This document shows, one piece after another, positions 12,101 to 19,828 of a stretch of DNA of 64,000 bases (position 1 is its first letter; every line of letters begins with the position of its first letter). Both the position numbers and the translations under genes were made by a program. The stretch comes from Paraprevotella xylaniphila YIT 11841 (GTDB lineage: Bacteria; Bacteroidota; Bacteroidia; Bacteroidales; Bacteroidaceae). The DNA lies in assembly GCF_000205165.1 (NCBI RefSeq), contig NZ_GL883805.1:62001-126000 (forward strand). Direction: 5' to 3'. Under the pieces are notes generated by a model. The model was not told the origin of the DNA. It ran no database searches and saw nothing but the letters and a program-made list of their open reading frames with translations.

Positions 12101-13068
12101 AATTCATCCGGAACAATTACTTCTGTCCAAGTTTTACAAGTATCTTCACTGATCCACAATTTGCTAGCCCAATGCTCAACACCACCTTGCTGCTGTGCGC
12201 CAATGAATTTCAGGTTTCCGGCCTTGTCACGGAATGCATAGCCACGTTTATACCCTTTATGGGTAGCACCTTCTATGCGATGCCAAGTCTCTCCTCCGTC
12301 CGTTGTTTCATACACCGTACTGTTATCGGAAAAAGCAAACAAGTGATTCCAATCATCAGGATCGACAGGAATAGCAGAGTGACGGACCGTACTGCGATGA
12401 GCCCTTACTGGAATATTATCTGTGATACACGACCAACTAAGTCCACCGTCATCGGTCTTAAATATACCGGCTCCGTCTGGGATGACATATAGTTTGTCAT
12501 GGTCTTCGGGATGTACCACACCCCAATGCATACGTCCGGATGACGGTTTATGCTCCACTGTACGGAAATAAGCCGCATTACGAATGCCCTTTTTCCGGTC
12601 TTCCGGTGTATACACGATTTTGGGCCAAGTATGATTCAGTACATCAGTTGGAACAGTACGGGCTATACTGGCCTGCATCGCCTCGTTATAGGTTGTATCC
12701 ACGAATTGGTAGAGCGTATCTCCTCCTGGCATGATACCGTAAGTAGGTAGCCATTGCTTGGCATACCATCCGTAACCGAATTTGTTTTTGGCAGCCTTAC
12801 GGTCCTTTAAGGCCGTCTTCATGATAGTTACGATCTCTTGAGGACTCCATCCATCATGTGCCAACTTTATATACACCTCATCATCCAACAAGTCTTCCAT
12901 CTTCACATACTCAAACACAGAATCCGGAAGCATAGCAGCCTCTTTTACCATTTTATTGCGTCGTTTCAGGTCCCTATCGGAATCCGAAACATACACACTT
13001 TTTGCATAGCTATGCAAAACAAAACAGCAAAATAAAAGTTGAGTGGTTAAAAAAAGTTTCTTTATCAT
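6181..13068 (-). CDS. Giant T9SS cargo: Asp-box beta-propeller plus LamG-like domains
   Basis: A 2295-residue exported protein. Signal peptide at 1-23. From about 150 to 870 it carries Asp-box (BNR) repeats of the sialidase/sortilin/xyloglucanase propeller type: TDDGGLSW, TTDGGETW, SEDTCKTW, TEDKGKTW and SSDGGKNF. About 870-950 looks Ig-like. Two concanavalin/LamG-type domains follow, near 955-1120 (FNDFTVDLWVKP, WAHVAVT) and 1450-1610 (TVTIMGWVYLG, WIHLALVARPDG). The last ~65 residues (IQIFNVQGQLV, LKPGVHVVKIS) are a type A T9SS sorting domain. No sialidase Arg triad or obvious glycosidase acid pair was identified, so adhesion or glycan binding is as likely as hydrolysis. It is the second gene of a three-gene operon and overlaps the next gene by 4 bp. 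Confidence 0.85.
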   Translation of the reverse strand: MIKKLFLTTQLLFCCFVLHSYAKSVYVSDSDRDLKRRNKMVKEAAMLPDSVFEYVKMEDLLDDEVYIKLAHDGWSPQEIVTIMKTALKDRKAAKNKFGYGWYAKQWLPTYGIMPGGDTLYQFVDTTYNEAMQASIARTVPTDVLNHTWPKIVYTPEDRKKGIRNAAYFRTVEHKPSSGRMHWGVVHPEDHDKLYVIPDGAGIFKTDDGGLSWSCITDNIPVRAHRSTVRHSAIPVDPDDWNHLFAFSDNSTVYETTDGGETWHRIEGATHKGYKRGYAFRDKAGNLKFIGAQQQGGVEHWASKLWISEDTCKTWTEVIVPDELKDVHPNGVGKGVWFQSVEFDPSNRDMIYIPGSRSIFYFDDGAKSTMENGKRKYNIKKMSFDVYNENRTELRNDPSDPDNKTIFPLRATSPGNMVISTINPNQMWFAAAIRNGNATALYYTEDKGKTWITLQEPSVGIGGGTVFGNEAPWNWLGGFGVNLREPNWVYGCTMSSAISSDGGKNFNQFAWSIRLTSLQDDGKYYAVTNSRHNADNHFILSHKSGRVFRGSDGGMLMKDLDVNNNQWTNIGGNMGQMLYYNIRVNEFGDQLMVGNTQDIDVQTYRYGRWGNWRGYEGSESSANPYTSTCYFSGGGGGGIENMPLSSWSTTTNYADVHTGSWYMRRTGTGAGNTFYRIDDIGRSLTNLFDNVGADVADVTFARDKGYTTIFVRTTDNILKKSIDSGNSFQYILYNGEPAKFSNTRLAADPDNSDILYLGQTGQVMRLYVNESRWEKVGEGLPNITCDHLFFHEGSGDLYFVNRASAGIYILENGSDTWRFWTKGYNSGKFSDIVMNYTTQEMVLADYGRGVWVADLEHPSDRFFKNGFALKEITHVDGRRTIGIDTKWTIPLYYYYEWTVNGVKVDNPYQYLTRALRPGDKVRLKLTLRESPDVSTFSAEYIVKETSDVKLEKKAGNALYSNGKGRIDLGYVDYFFNDFTVDLWVKPMGNGVLLANRQKEYDKGAKGWLLFVENGTLKFRYSPSNQFNKPTYEPASDEQKTIEGGNLNMGEWAHVAVTEKRDGSIRLYVNGILTGEGERYRREHTLNNSTYLSLFADAFEYAPIEAAVDELKIWNYELNEEEIRREMYSVNTDNRDGLVAYYAFNGDNLSGDLETFVGYQPRVMTRAEVTHEKMSLPISAQRAVYGVLTNGEKLFEDRGVNLLKIAVKNTTSDYQIGVYAYKAEHWLEDKSNLDARYYEVEPTGYIFRNFTVAEADTLALDFYAVEGKPFNPNKRYRLYYSEDGRKNYWNQVGDLTYNAATQTLQATNLSMQELQGKKMLVVSLKPAIEMTVEGVSNRGELIVYSEDQHTVKAHASIVEGLAEPNGEYEIVSDNDVLQPQTGFYFTKCEASSELKIRQYLGAFNDRNLVTLKGKNDEKMIPMPIELVNRITSKDLGNSMWVEKGGILVGSADNYVALHESNTVTIMGWVYLGDVDILSGTKPLLFFRSSNPSVATGLHLQNGNVRCHWNEESWSWNQSTSLYVTKEQVGQWIHLALVARPDGMDYYLNGMKYSIKRNINKGRVHSMLMLGQNQMGNTWFTGAFDQVAVWNRSLTQEEVLRYMQERVLLNDSALVAYLTMDVRDENGDLCESVQNMSLKHYGTLTQNYRSTVPFNPESRLHLNQMSETSAVQLIYPEGKNVQGEWSTFDGTSYNYVAAGRRQYDLPLSKTHYTLVYANDPQLTATDRITLRYRHVGIMEQDHLVMAIRALGSESPFEHFVEAQAVENGKAEFVVEGTLLNRASEVMFFVSPESGKRPVKVELALANGMSGHRNIMLEETAQGVPLQVKVLSGNADDVVMLEVKETAYASLDKDSVDMRNADNRFTIMIDQSKLDKMALNPITVQAVGAESAPLEFKVYLEPKVELKLKNGKDEHTFVATASTADLEVEAELLQGYLEEEVQLATIADVDNAMNIGNGTLLSNSSVTIGHLEHYESPYGKAQEGWNLIGNPYLADINITKHQNVIFDEHKVTKFVYQYNKELDNYITFDMTNYDEEQKIIPFQSYFVQTLAPEAELTVTPVAKEVTLNRRTFDYYTANEYTSVRLKLYSGDKEQDRTDIIWEESASADFVVNEDAPKFWSLSATANQLFSVAGKSAASVNTLPMDTEEIKLGLRIGTSGKLSLRLSRITGFTEDDEVVLRDKHTGAEWKLDEDNSYEFDIAQTGDVKDRFVLKVKRHGTSVGIEDRVESTGYKVYVSGNTCMIENLRGNADIQIFNVQGQLVAREKTAQHSFSVSLKPGVHVVKISENGKDYVTKIILK

Positions 13069-13178
13069 CTAACTTCTGTTTTAAATTTAATACTGTATCC
13101 CAAAAACAACCTAATCTTAAAAAGTATATTGGAATTTATTTGTGCTTTTCCGCTATCCTTTCTAATCAACTGAAAACA

Positions 13179-13382
13179 TCATCGCCACGCGTCCCAAAAA
13201 TCATCCAGATTATGTCCCGAGTTATATCCCGGATTTGGAGGTTCCGGATTCATATCACTTCCGGCAATCATCATCTCTGTTTCGAATGACATGACCCGGA
13301 CTTCAGGACTCACATAATTTTTACGCCCATAGTTAAGTGTTGTTCTCATCTCGGTTTCCGCTAATAGCATCATTTGATTCAT
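13179..13382 (-). CDS. Small peptide gene leading the T9SS operon, unknown function
   Basis: A 67-residue product with no recognised domain. The N-terminal half has a YVSPEVRVMSFETEM segment followed by MIAGS; the C-terminal half is rich in Pro, Asn, Gly and Asp and ends FWDAWR. There is no signal peptide. It sits 25 nt or more downstream of a near-consensus promoter and 110 bp before the 2295-residue cargo gene, so it is probably the first cistron of that operon. Short Bacteroidales ORFs with a 'P-E-V-x-V ... GS' head and a polar tail are common in annotations (recalled, not searched). Alternative starts exist at Met4, Met5 and Met12. It could also be a leader peptide. Confidence 0.6.
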   Translation of the reverse strand: MNQMMLLAETEMRTTLNYGRKNYVSPEVRVMSFETEMMIAGSDMNPEPPNPGYNSGHNLDDFWDAWR

Positions 13383-13734
13383 TTTCGTTTAATTTTTAAT
13401 TGATAGAATTAGTGCAAGCCAAGTCTATTCGGACTCTTCCGATAAATTGGGACACAAAGGTAATGGCAGTTCTGTGGTTTTACAAGAGGAATTTAGTTAA
13501 AGAAAAAAGATAAACAATAAAAATAGAGGCTTATATAAACGGAGTATTTACGGTCAAAAAGCCCTCTAAAACCAAACAGTCATAACCAAGAATAAATACA
13601 AAGGCTCCGATATTCACACTTTGCAATATAAAAGTCATCCAAACAACAATATTGTAACTACTACAAATCAGCCTATATTGTTAAAAATCATATATTCCAT
13701 GAAAATGAGAAAAGGACATCAGACCATTCTAGCA
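13383..13734. other. Intergenic region upstream of the T9SS operon
   Basis: About 350 AT-rich bases between the PAP2 gene and the 67-residue peptide gene. It contains the peptide-operon promoter (13455-13485). In 13486-13734 I see no ORF, RNA gene or convincing terminator for the Bat/PAP2 operon. Confidence 0.6.
13455..13485 (-). promoter_or_regulatory. Bacteroidetes-type promoter of the T9SS operon
   Basis: Read on the minus strand: TTG (13485-13483), 20 bases, then TACCTTTG (13462-13455), matching the Bacteroides -33/-7 consensus (TTTG, 19-21 bases, TAnnTTTG). Transcription would begin near 13448 and give a leader of about 65 nt before the 67-residue peptide gene. Confidence 0.8.
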
Positions 13735-14424
13735 TCATAAAACCACCGCCCGTATGGCCAATACCAGATAAGTGAGGTAAAGCACACTTTGGAAAATATC
13801 CAAATCTTCCACGGCATAACCCGTGGAAGTATATTGAGTAGAAATGAAATTCCTATCCGGTGACATCTTACGTAAAATATAAGCACATACCGTATAAGTA
13901 GAAAAACCTACCAATACCCCCCAAAGCATTCCAAACAGAATATCTCCCGGATAATGTACCCCCAGATAAATACGGGAATAAGAACAGAGCGCAGCCCATA
14001 AAACCAAAGAAAAGGTCATCCAAACATTACGAACCAACAAAGCCAAAAAGATACATACGGCAAAAGTATTGGCGGCATGACTGGATATAAAGCCGTAGCG
14101 TCCACCCCGGTAGCCATCCACCACATCAACTAGATACATCAGCATGGGATCCTGAGCGGGGCGGAAACGGGCAAAATAGGGCTTACAGAAAGAAGAAGAA
14201 AACTGATCGGCCAACAAGATGGACAAGGCTAGAAACAACACAATAAGCCCTACCTCACGCATGGAATTGTTCTTGACCAACACATAAAACAGTATGACAG
14301 CCACTGGTATCCAAGCTACTGTACTGGTAATTCCGCCCATCAGATGGTCGAAGAACAATGAATCACTCCCGTTCAGCAACAACAGCAACCGTTGGTCCAA
14401 GCCAAGCCAATCTTCCAACGCCAT
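13735..14424 (-). CDS. PAP2-family membrane phosphatase
   Basis: A 229-residue membrane protein with the three PAP2 motifs: Kx6RP (K81, R88-P89 in KPYFARFRP), SSHAA (S114-H116) and SRx5Hx3D (R151, H157, D161 in SRIYLGVHYPGD). The catalytic and acid/base His residues are therefore present. About five hydrophobic helices are visible. The family dephosphorylates lipid phosphates such as undecaprenyl pyrophosphate (BcrC-like) or phosphatidate; the substrate here is not determined. It begins one base after the batE stop (TGATATG), so it is the last cistron of the Bat operon, which hints at an envelope-related role. Confidence 0.9.
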   Translation of the reverse strand: MALEDWLGLDQRLLLLLNGSDSLFFDHLMGGITSTVAWIPVAVILFYVLVKNNSMREVGLIVLFLALSILLADQFSSSFCKPYFARFRPAQDPMLMYLVDVVDGYRGGRYGFISSHAANTFAVCIFLALLVRNVWMTFSLVLWAALCSYSRIYLGVHYPGDILFGMLWGVLVGFSTYTVCAYILRKMSPDRNFISTQYTSTGYAVEDLDIFQSVLYLTYLVLAIRAVVL

Positions 14425-14425
14425 A

Positions 14426-15178
14426 TCAAATCACCTCCATTGCTTCTGCCGGCATCCAACCTACCTTACCGTCTGCCAACCGTATTTCTTTCCATTCTTT
14501 CATTGAATCGTCTATGATTTCCACACGCGTACCTTCATGCAGTACAAAGAGATCTGTACCCGATTCGTTCGGGGTACTCTTCACGACTACCGAACTACTC
14601 ATCACCACGGCCCCGCTACGAACATTCAGTTCCTGATGTTGCGTCCAGGCAAACACATTGGCCATCACGACGACCGCCAACATGACCAAAGCACCAAAGA
14701 AACCCAATTTCTTCCACACGACCTTATTGCCTAAGAAAAACACCAGAATCAGCACGCAGGCTAGCACAAAAGCCACAATCCCCGTACGCGCCCATCCGTC
14801 CATACTCATCATGTCAATGACGTTCTTATACCATGTCACAAAGAACATCTCGCTTTCGGGCGTGATTTTATCTATCGTTTTTGAACGGGCCAACTCCAGA
14901 TTGAAACGGACATCCGAATTTCCGGGATCCAACAAAGCAGCACGCTCATAATTCAAAATGGCAAGGGCCAGACGGTCTGTCTTATAATAGCAGTTTCCTA
15001 AATTATAATATATGTCCGCATGCTCCCCTTTCTTCAGCAAAGCTGTGTATATAGGTATGGCTTCTTTGTACTTTTCCGCAGCGTACGCACTGTCAGCCTG
15101 CACCTTGTCTTGGGCGTGAAGCGAAAACATGCACATCACACCTACGCATATCAAAATCAACTTTCTCATCAGCTTCAT
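14426..15178 (-). CDS. batE: BatE, TPR and SH3-domain protein
   Basis: A 250-residue protein: signal peptide at 1-22 (ending LHAQ), TPR repeats about 25-100 (DIYYNLGNCYYKTDRLALAI), two hydrophobic helices about 130-180, and a C-terminal SH3-like domain (about 185-250: LNVRSGAVVMSSS, VKVGWMPAE-like end). Bacteroides BatA-E proteins were linked to aerotolerance in B. fragilis; BatE probably is an envelope scaffold in that complex. The start lies 3 bp after the batD stop, and the PAP2 gene follows immediately. Confidence 0.88.
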   Translation of the reverse strand: MKLMRKLILICVGVMCMFSLHAQDKVQADSAYAAEKYKEAIPIYTALLKKGEHADIYYNLGNCYYKTDRLALAILNYERAALLDPGNSDVRFNLELARSKTIDKITPESEMFFVTWYKNVIDMMSMDGWARTGIVAFVLACVLILVFFLGNKVVWKKLGFFGALVMLAVVVMANVFAWTQHQELNVRSGAVVMSSSVVVKSTPNESGTDLFVLHEGTRVEIIDDSMKEWKEIRLADGKVGWMPAEAMEVI

Positions 15179-15181
15179 CCT

Positions 15182-17008
15182 TTACTTACGTTTAATAGAA
15201 CTTTCCATCTTGTTAATGGCCTCCGTAGCCGCTGCATATATCTTATCCATCGTTTGCGACGGGTCACCCGGTGCATAACGGGCAAATTCACAGTCGTTCA
15301 TCGTCTCAACCAATTGCTGCACGATGGAGGTGTCCGCTCCCTTGGCCTGCAACTTTTCGCTGACATTCTCTTTGTTCAGCTCCGCAGCCGGGAGGTTCAG
15401 TTTGTCTCCCACATAACCCCACAATGCCTTTAAGACTTCATCATAAAACTCGGCCGGCTTGTTGGCTTTCAGCAATGCCGCCGCCTGTTTCAGACGCTTG
15501 GCTGCCGCCTTGTTCGCTTTCTTGTTGCGCATTTTGGCCACATTGGCATTCTCCATGGCTTGTTTGCGGAAGACCACCACAAGAACAATGAATGCCAACA
15601 AAGGAATGGCATAACTCCACCAATAGGCTGCCGTCGCAAAACAAGACTCGCCCTTTTGTTGCAAACGCACCTCCCCCCGATGGATGTACCGGATATCTGA
15701 AGCCAACAACTCCACATCCTCCTTGTTCGTATAGTTCCCTCCGCTGCTTCCACCTTTGCCTTTCGCCACGCTTAGGTCAAAACTTTCCGTTTTCACGGTC
15801 TTGTAAGCCTTCGCATCCGTATCAAAATAACAGAATTCCACAGGTGGGACCGTATACTTCCCCGGATGGCGGGGCACAGCCAAATAATCAAATATTTTAT
15901 TACCGGAAACCCCTCCACGCCCTACTTTGGTCTGGTCTGTAATCTTGGCATCATACGTCTCGAAATCTTTCGGGAATTTCACCACAGGAGTTTTCATCAG
16001 CTTCATGTTGCCACTCCCGGAAACCGTGACCCTTAACGTCAAAGCATCATTCGTCTTCAATTCACTTGGAGTAAGGGAGGCACTGATATTGAATTTTCCC
16101 ACCGCACCGGAGAAATTAGCAGGCCGTGGTGAAGGCAAAGGATCTACCTGTAAGGTCAAAGAAGGAGCCACAATGGTTTTCTTCACCTCGACCATGGTAC
16201 TTCCCCCATTGAAAAACGCATCAATCGGGTCAATATTACGGTTTTGCTGCACCACTATCCCCTCAAACTTGATGGAAGGAATCGTCATTTTTCCGCTACG
16301 TTGGGGAAAAAGCACATATTGCCGCCACACCACCGTACCGTACCTTCGCCCGTTGTGCTCTTCCATTTTCAGGCTCTTCTGTTGAGGTAACTCTATTTCT
16401 TGTGTATGAAAGCCCTCCAAATCCGGCATGCCACCGGCCAACTGCGACAAGTTGACCAAGGAGTAGACTTTATAAGTCAACACTACCGCCTCTTGTTCAT
16501 ACAAGCGCTGCTTATCGGCTGTAACCGTAATGAAGAGGTCTTTTCCGGTAATCTTAGCCCTGGCATCTTGCATCTGCATCCTTCCATGCTGTCCACTCCC
16601 TTGTTGGCGAGACTGTGCTCCCCCGCCACTGCCGGGAACAACCTCTATGCTCACGGTATTAGAACGGTATTGCTTTCCGTTTACAGTGGCCGTAGCGGCC
16701 GGGATAGTATAAGTACCGGCCTTCAATGCACTTAATATATAAGTATAAGTCACCGAACTGCTTTGCGAAGTCTTTCCATTAATCATTTGGAAACTGGACT
16801 GTGAGGAACGGCTCGGTCCCATGTCCACACTAAACCCTTTCAGAGTAGGCAAATGGAAATTGCTGACATCCTGTGTGTTCACGGTGAAACTCAACCTAAA
16901 CTGCTCACCTTCCTCCACCACATCTGGTGCTGCGGCCTTTATCTGTACGGCCGCCCGTATCCCAACCGTCAGACAACATAACCAAAGTAATGCGATATAT
17001 TTCTTCAT
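15182..17008 (-). CDS. batD: BatD, large aerotolerance membrane protein
   Basis: A 608-residue protein: signal peptide (to about residue 19), a long periplasmic region of immunoglobulin-like beta repeats with SALKAGTYTIPAATATVNGK and HPGKYTVPPVEFCYFD, a transmembrane helix at about 445-465 (SYAIPLLAFIVLVVVF), and a basic coiled C-terminal cytoplasmic tail. Two repeats end in similar 'AGTYTIP / PGKYTVP' strands. Length and order match BatD of Bacteroides. A Gly/Gln-rich linker is visible near 130-145. It lies between batC and batE with short gaps. Confidence 0.9.
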   Translation of the reverse strand: MKKYIALLWLCCLTVGIRAAVQIKAAAPDVVEEGEQFRLSFTVNTQDVSNFHLPTLKGFSVDMGPSRSSQSSFQMINGKTSQSSSVTYTYILSALKAGTYTIPAATATVNGKQYRSNTVSIEVVPGSGGGAQSRQQGSGQHGRMQMQDARAKITGKDLFITVTADKQRLYEQEAVVLTYKVYSLVNLSQLAGGMPDLEGFHTQEIELPQQKSLKMEEHNGRRYGTVVWRQYVLFPQRSGKMTIPSIKFEGIVVQQNRNIDPIDAFFNGGSTMVEVKKTIVAPSLTLQVDPLPSPRPANFSGAVGKFNISASLTPSELKTNDALTLRVTVSGSGNMKLMKTPVVKFPKDFETYDAKITDQTKVGRGGVSGNKIFDYLAVPRHPGKYTVPPVEFCYFDTDAKAYKTVKTESFDLSVAKGKGGSSGGNYTNKEDVELLASDIRYIHRGEVRLQQKGESCFATAAYWWSYAIPLLAFIVLVVVFRKQAMENANVAKMRNKKANKAAAKRLKQAAALLKANKPAEFYDEVLKALWGYVGDKLNLPAAELNKENVSEKLQAKGADTSIVQQLVETMNDCEFARYAPGDPSQTMDKIYAAATEAINKMESSIKRK

Positions 17009-17033
17009 TCCTATTTCTTTTATTGTTTAGTCA

Positions 17034-17768
17034 TTACCATTGTTTTTCCAATTTTCTCTGTCGCGGTTTGGCCATTGCCTTCCTGATGCGCTCCTGTGTA
17101 TCTTTCTCATCTTGCATGGCTGCATTCAACAGTTGCTCGGCATTCTCCTTCGACATGTTCTCTTCATTCTGCTGTGCCTGCTTTTGCTGCTGCTTCTGTT
17201 GGTCTTCTTTTTTGTCTTTATTCTCCTGTTTGTCCTTTTTACTACTATTTTTGTCTTCTTCTTTGTTCTTGTCCTTTCCGTTCTTATTCTCTTTATTGTC
17301 GTTTTGCTGGTCCTGCTGCGGATTGTTTTTCAACTGATGTTGGCATAACACCAAATTGTAACGGCTTTCGTTGTCCGCAGGATTCCGTCGCAAGGCGTTC
17401 TTATAGCACTCGATGGCAGGTCCGAACTGCTTCTGGCTTTGCAGAATCACTCCCATGTTATGATATATGGAAGCCAACCGTCCCTTGTTCGTCTCTACTT
17501 TCACGGCCTGTTCGTATGCCTGCATGGCTTCCTTAGGCTTTTGCTGTCTCAACAGCGCATTTCCCAAATTGAAATATGCCTGAGGGAAACGACTGTTGGC
17601 TTCAATGGCTTTACGGTAGTCCACCTCGGCTTTTGTGTACATACTGTCGCGATACAACCGGTTTCCGCTCCTCAAATAGTCGCGGTCCGTTTTCTTCTGC
17701 GCCCATAAAAGAGACACCGTCAGACACAAGCACAAAGCCAATCCATATTTATATATCCCACGTAACAT
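17034..17768 (-). CDS. batC: BatC, TPR protein with charged low-complexity tail
   Basis: A 244-residue protein with a signal peptide or anchor (1-23, ending LLWAQ), about three TPR motifs at 40-150 (AYFNLGNALLRQQKPKEAM; YHNMGVILQSQKQFGPAI), and a Lys/Asn/Gln/Glu-rich low-complexity tail from about 155 to 215 before a final helix. The tail gives a Leu/Phe-rich ORF on the opposite strand that is not real. TPRs suggest a protein-assembly role with BatA, BatB, BatD and BatE. Confidence 0.88.
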   Translation of the reverse strand: MLRGIYKYGLALCLCLTVSLLWAQKKTDRDYLRSGNRLYRDSMYTKAEVDYRKAIEANSRFPQAYFNLGNALLRQQKPKEAMQAYEQAVKVETNKGRLASIYHNMGVILQSQKQFGPAIECYKNALRRNPADNESRYNLVLCQHQLKNNPQQDQQNDNKENKNGKDKNKEEDKNSSKKDKQENKDKKEDQQKQQQKQAQQNEENMSKENAEQLLNAAMQDEKDTQERIRKAMAKPRQRKLEKQW

Positions 17769-17779
17769 GTCTTTCTTCC

Positions 17780-18802
17780 TTATTTACGAAACAATTTTAT
17801 ATTCTTAAACAACGGATTCTTGCGTTCCACAATCAACACATCCAGAACGAGTACAAGCAAAACCAACAAAGCTACGGCTTGGAACTGCTCATCGTATTCC
17901 GAATAGACCGCACTTTCCATCTCCTTCTTAGCCAACTTATCCACATAGCCCGATAATTGTTCCTGCGCGGATGAACTGTTATCCACATAAATATAGGCTC
18001 CTTGGCCGGCAGCCGCAATTTCCCGGCACATCGCCTCGTTCAACTTGGAAACCACCACATTCCCCGTATTGTCCGTGATGTACTGCGAACTTCCGGGCAT
18101 GGGTATGGGTGCGCCTTGCGGAGAACCTACCCCCAAAACATAGACTTTTATACCCTTCTCTGCCGCAGCCTTGGCCATCTCCACAACCCCTCCTTCATTG
18201 TCCTCTCCATCGGTAATCACAAAAATAGCCTTGCTCACGTCCTGATTGGGCGTGAAACTTTTCATGGCCAAATCAATAGCCTGCTTGATATCCGTTCCTT
18301 GCGTGGTAATCATGGATGGATTTATCGTTTCCAGAAACATCTTGGCCGACACGTAATCACTTGTTATAGGCAACTGGGTATAGGCCTCTCCGGCATACAC
18401 GATCAATCCAATCTTATCATCCGTCATTTTATCCACAATATTGCTTACCAACATTTTGGATTTTTCCAAACGGCTCGGCGTCACGTCTTCGGCCATCATC
18501 GAATTGGATATGTCCATGGCTATAATGGCCTCTATTCCCTGACGCTTACGGGTATCCATTTTCGTCCCGAACTGCGGACGGGCCAAAGTGAAAATCAACA
18601 ACGCCAAAGCCGCAAGCATCAGCCACGTCTTCACCTCACGCCGGACTGTCGAAACATCCGGCATCAAGCCATTCAGGAGTTCGATATCGCCATAACGAAG
18701 CAGACGCTTCTTGCGGTAATAGTTTGTGGCATAATGCAGACCTGCCAATAAGGGTATCAGCAGAAGCAAGTACAAATATAATGGTTCTTCAAAACGAAAC
18801 AT
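17780..18802 (-). CDS. batB: BatB, VWA-domain membrane protein
   Basis: A 340-residue protein: N-terminal membrane helix (about 8-25), a second helix (about 58-75), a von Willebrand A domain from about 90, and a C-terminal helix (about 308-327). The MIDAS motif is complete (AMDISNSM: D97, S99, S101; later TDGEDNEGG). It is a paralogue of the adjacent batA with the same layout. VWA domains bind metal and mediate protein contacts, consistent with a membrane complex built with MoxR. Confidence 0.92.
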   Translation of the reverse strand: MFRFEEPLYLYLLLLIPLLAGLHYATNYYRKKRLLRYGDIELLNGLMPDVSTVRREVKTWLMLAALALLIFTLARPQFGTKMDTRKRQGIEAIIAMDISNSMMAEDVTPSRLEKSKMLVSNIVDKMTDDKIGLIVYAGEAYTQLPITSDYVSAKMFLETINPSMITTQGTDIKQAIDLAMKSFTPNQDVSKAIFVITDGEDNEGGVVEMAKAAAEKGIKVYVLGVGSPQGAPIPMPGSSQYITDNTGNVVVSKLNEAMCREIAAAGQGAYIYVDNSSSAQEQLSGYVDKLAKKEMESAVYSEYDEQFQAVALLVLLVLVLDVLIVERKNPLFKNIKLFRK

Positions 18803-18814
18803 AATCAGAATGAA

Positions 18815-19813
18815 TTAAGGTATTTTCTTCAATATGGTCATACGTAACAGGATTTCAAGTAAAAGCGCAGCAGCTGCCAACCAGGCAAATAAGGCGTATG
18901 CTTCATAACGCTTGCTGTATTGTTTGACATTCAGCTTCGTTTTCTCTAACTTATCAATATCCTTATACACGTCCTCCAACTTCTTATTATCCGTAGCCCG
19001 ATAAAACTCACCATCTGTCTTCCCGGCTATGGCTGCCAAAGTCTTGGTATCGATTTCTACCGGCACATTCAGATATTGTACACCGCCTGCTACCGGCATG
19101 GGATAAGGTGCTAAACCATTGGTACCCACACCAATCGTGTACACCCGTATTCCGAAACTCTTGGCAATCTCAGCCGCAGTCAACGGCGAAATATCTCCGG
19201 CATTATTCGTTCCGTCCGTCAACAAGATAATCACCTTGCTTTTGGCCTTACTGTCTTTCAAGCGGGAAACGGCATTGGCGATTCCCATTCCTACGGCTGT
19301 TCCGTCTTGAATCATGCCTCGCTGAGCCATATCAGTCTTGATGCCATGAAAGAGGTTCAGCAATACGGCGTGATCCGTGGTCATCGGACATTGGGTAAAC
19401 GCCTCGGCCGCAAAAATAGTCAGACCGATATTGTCATTCGGCCTGCCCGCTATAAATTCGGAAGCCACCTGTTTGGCTGCCTCCAAACGGTTCGGCTTCA
19501 GGTCTTCGGCCAACATACTGGTCGAAACGTCGACTGCCAACATGATGTCTATACCCTCAACCTGAGTGTTTTTCCAACTGTTACTAGTCTGGGGACGAGC
19601 CAGTATGATAACAACCATCACAAACGTAAACAAACGCAGTATGAAAGGCGCATGAATCAGATGGTTCTTATAACTCTTAGGCGCATAACGGTATGCCGTC
19701 GTATCCGACACCAACAACGTAGGTTCTTTCTTCTTGTTCTTCAGCACATACCATAATATATAAGGAATTAGCAGAAGCAAGAGAAAAAAATATTCAATAT
19801 TCGCAAACGTCAT
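18815..19813 (-). CDS. batA: BatA, VWA-domain membrane protein
   Basis: A 332-residue membrane protein with two N-terminal helices, a VWA domain and a C-terminal helix (LFAWLAAAALLLEILL). The MIDAS residues are present (AVDVSTSM, D95/S97/S99 in this numbering; TDGTNNAGD). I use the ATG at 19813; a GTG at 19819 would add two residues, but the ATG is more usual. It is transcribed with batB (12-bp gap). Same family and layout as batB, probably from a duplication. Confidence 0.92.
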   Translation of the reverse strand: MTFANIEYFFLLLLLIPYILWYVLKNKKKEPTLLVSDTTAYRYAPKSYKNHLIHAPFILRLFTFVMVVIILARPQTSNSWKNTQVEGIDIMLAVDVSTSMLAEDLKPNRLEAAKQVASEFIAGRPNDNIGLTIFAAEAFTQCPMTTDHAVLLNLFHGIKTDMAQRGMIQDGTAVGMGIANAVSRLKDSKAKSKVIILLTDGTNNAGDISPLTAAEIAKSFGIRVYTIGVGTNGLAPYPMPVAGGVQYLNVPVEIDTKTLAAIAGKTDGEFYRATDNKKLEDVYKDIDKLEKTKLNVKQYSKRYEAYALFAWLAAAALLLEILLRMTILKKIP

Positions 19814-19828
19814 AATCACTTATAATTT

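Noticed and set aside
17040..17348. Leu/Phe/Val-rich ORF that looks like a membrane protein
   Set aside because: It is the complement of the Lys/Gln/Asn low-complexity tail of batC.
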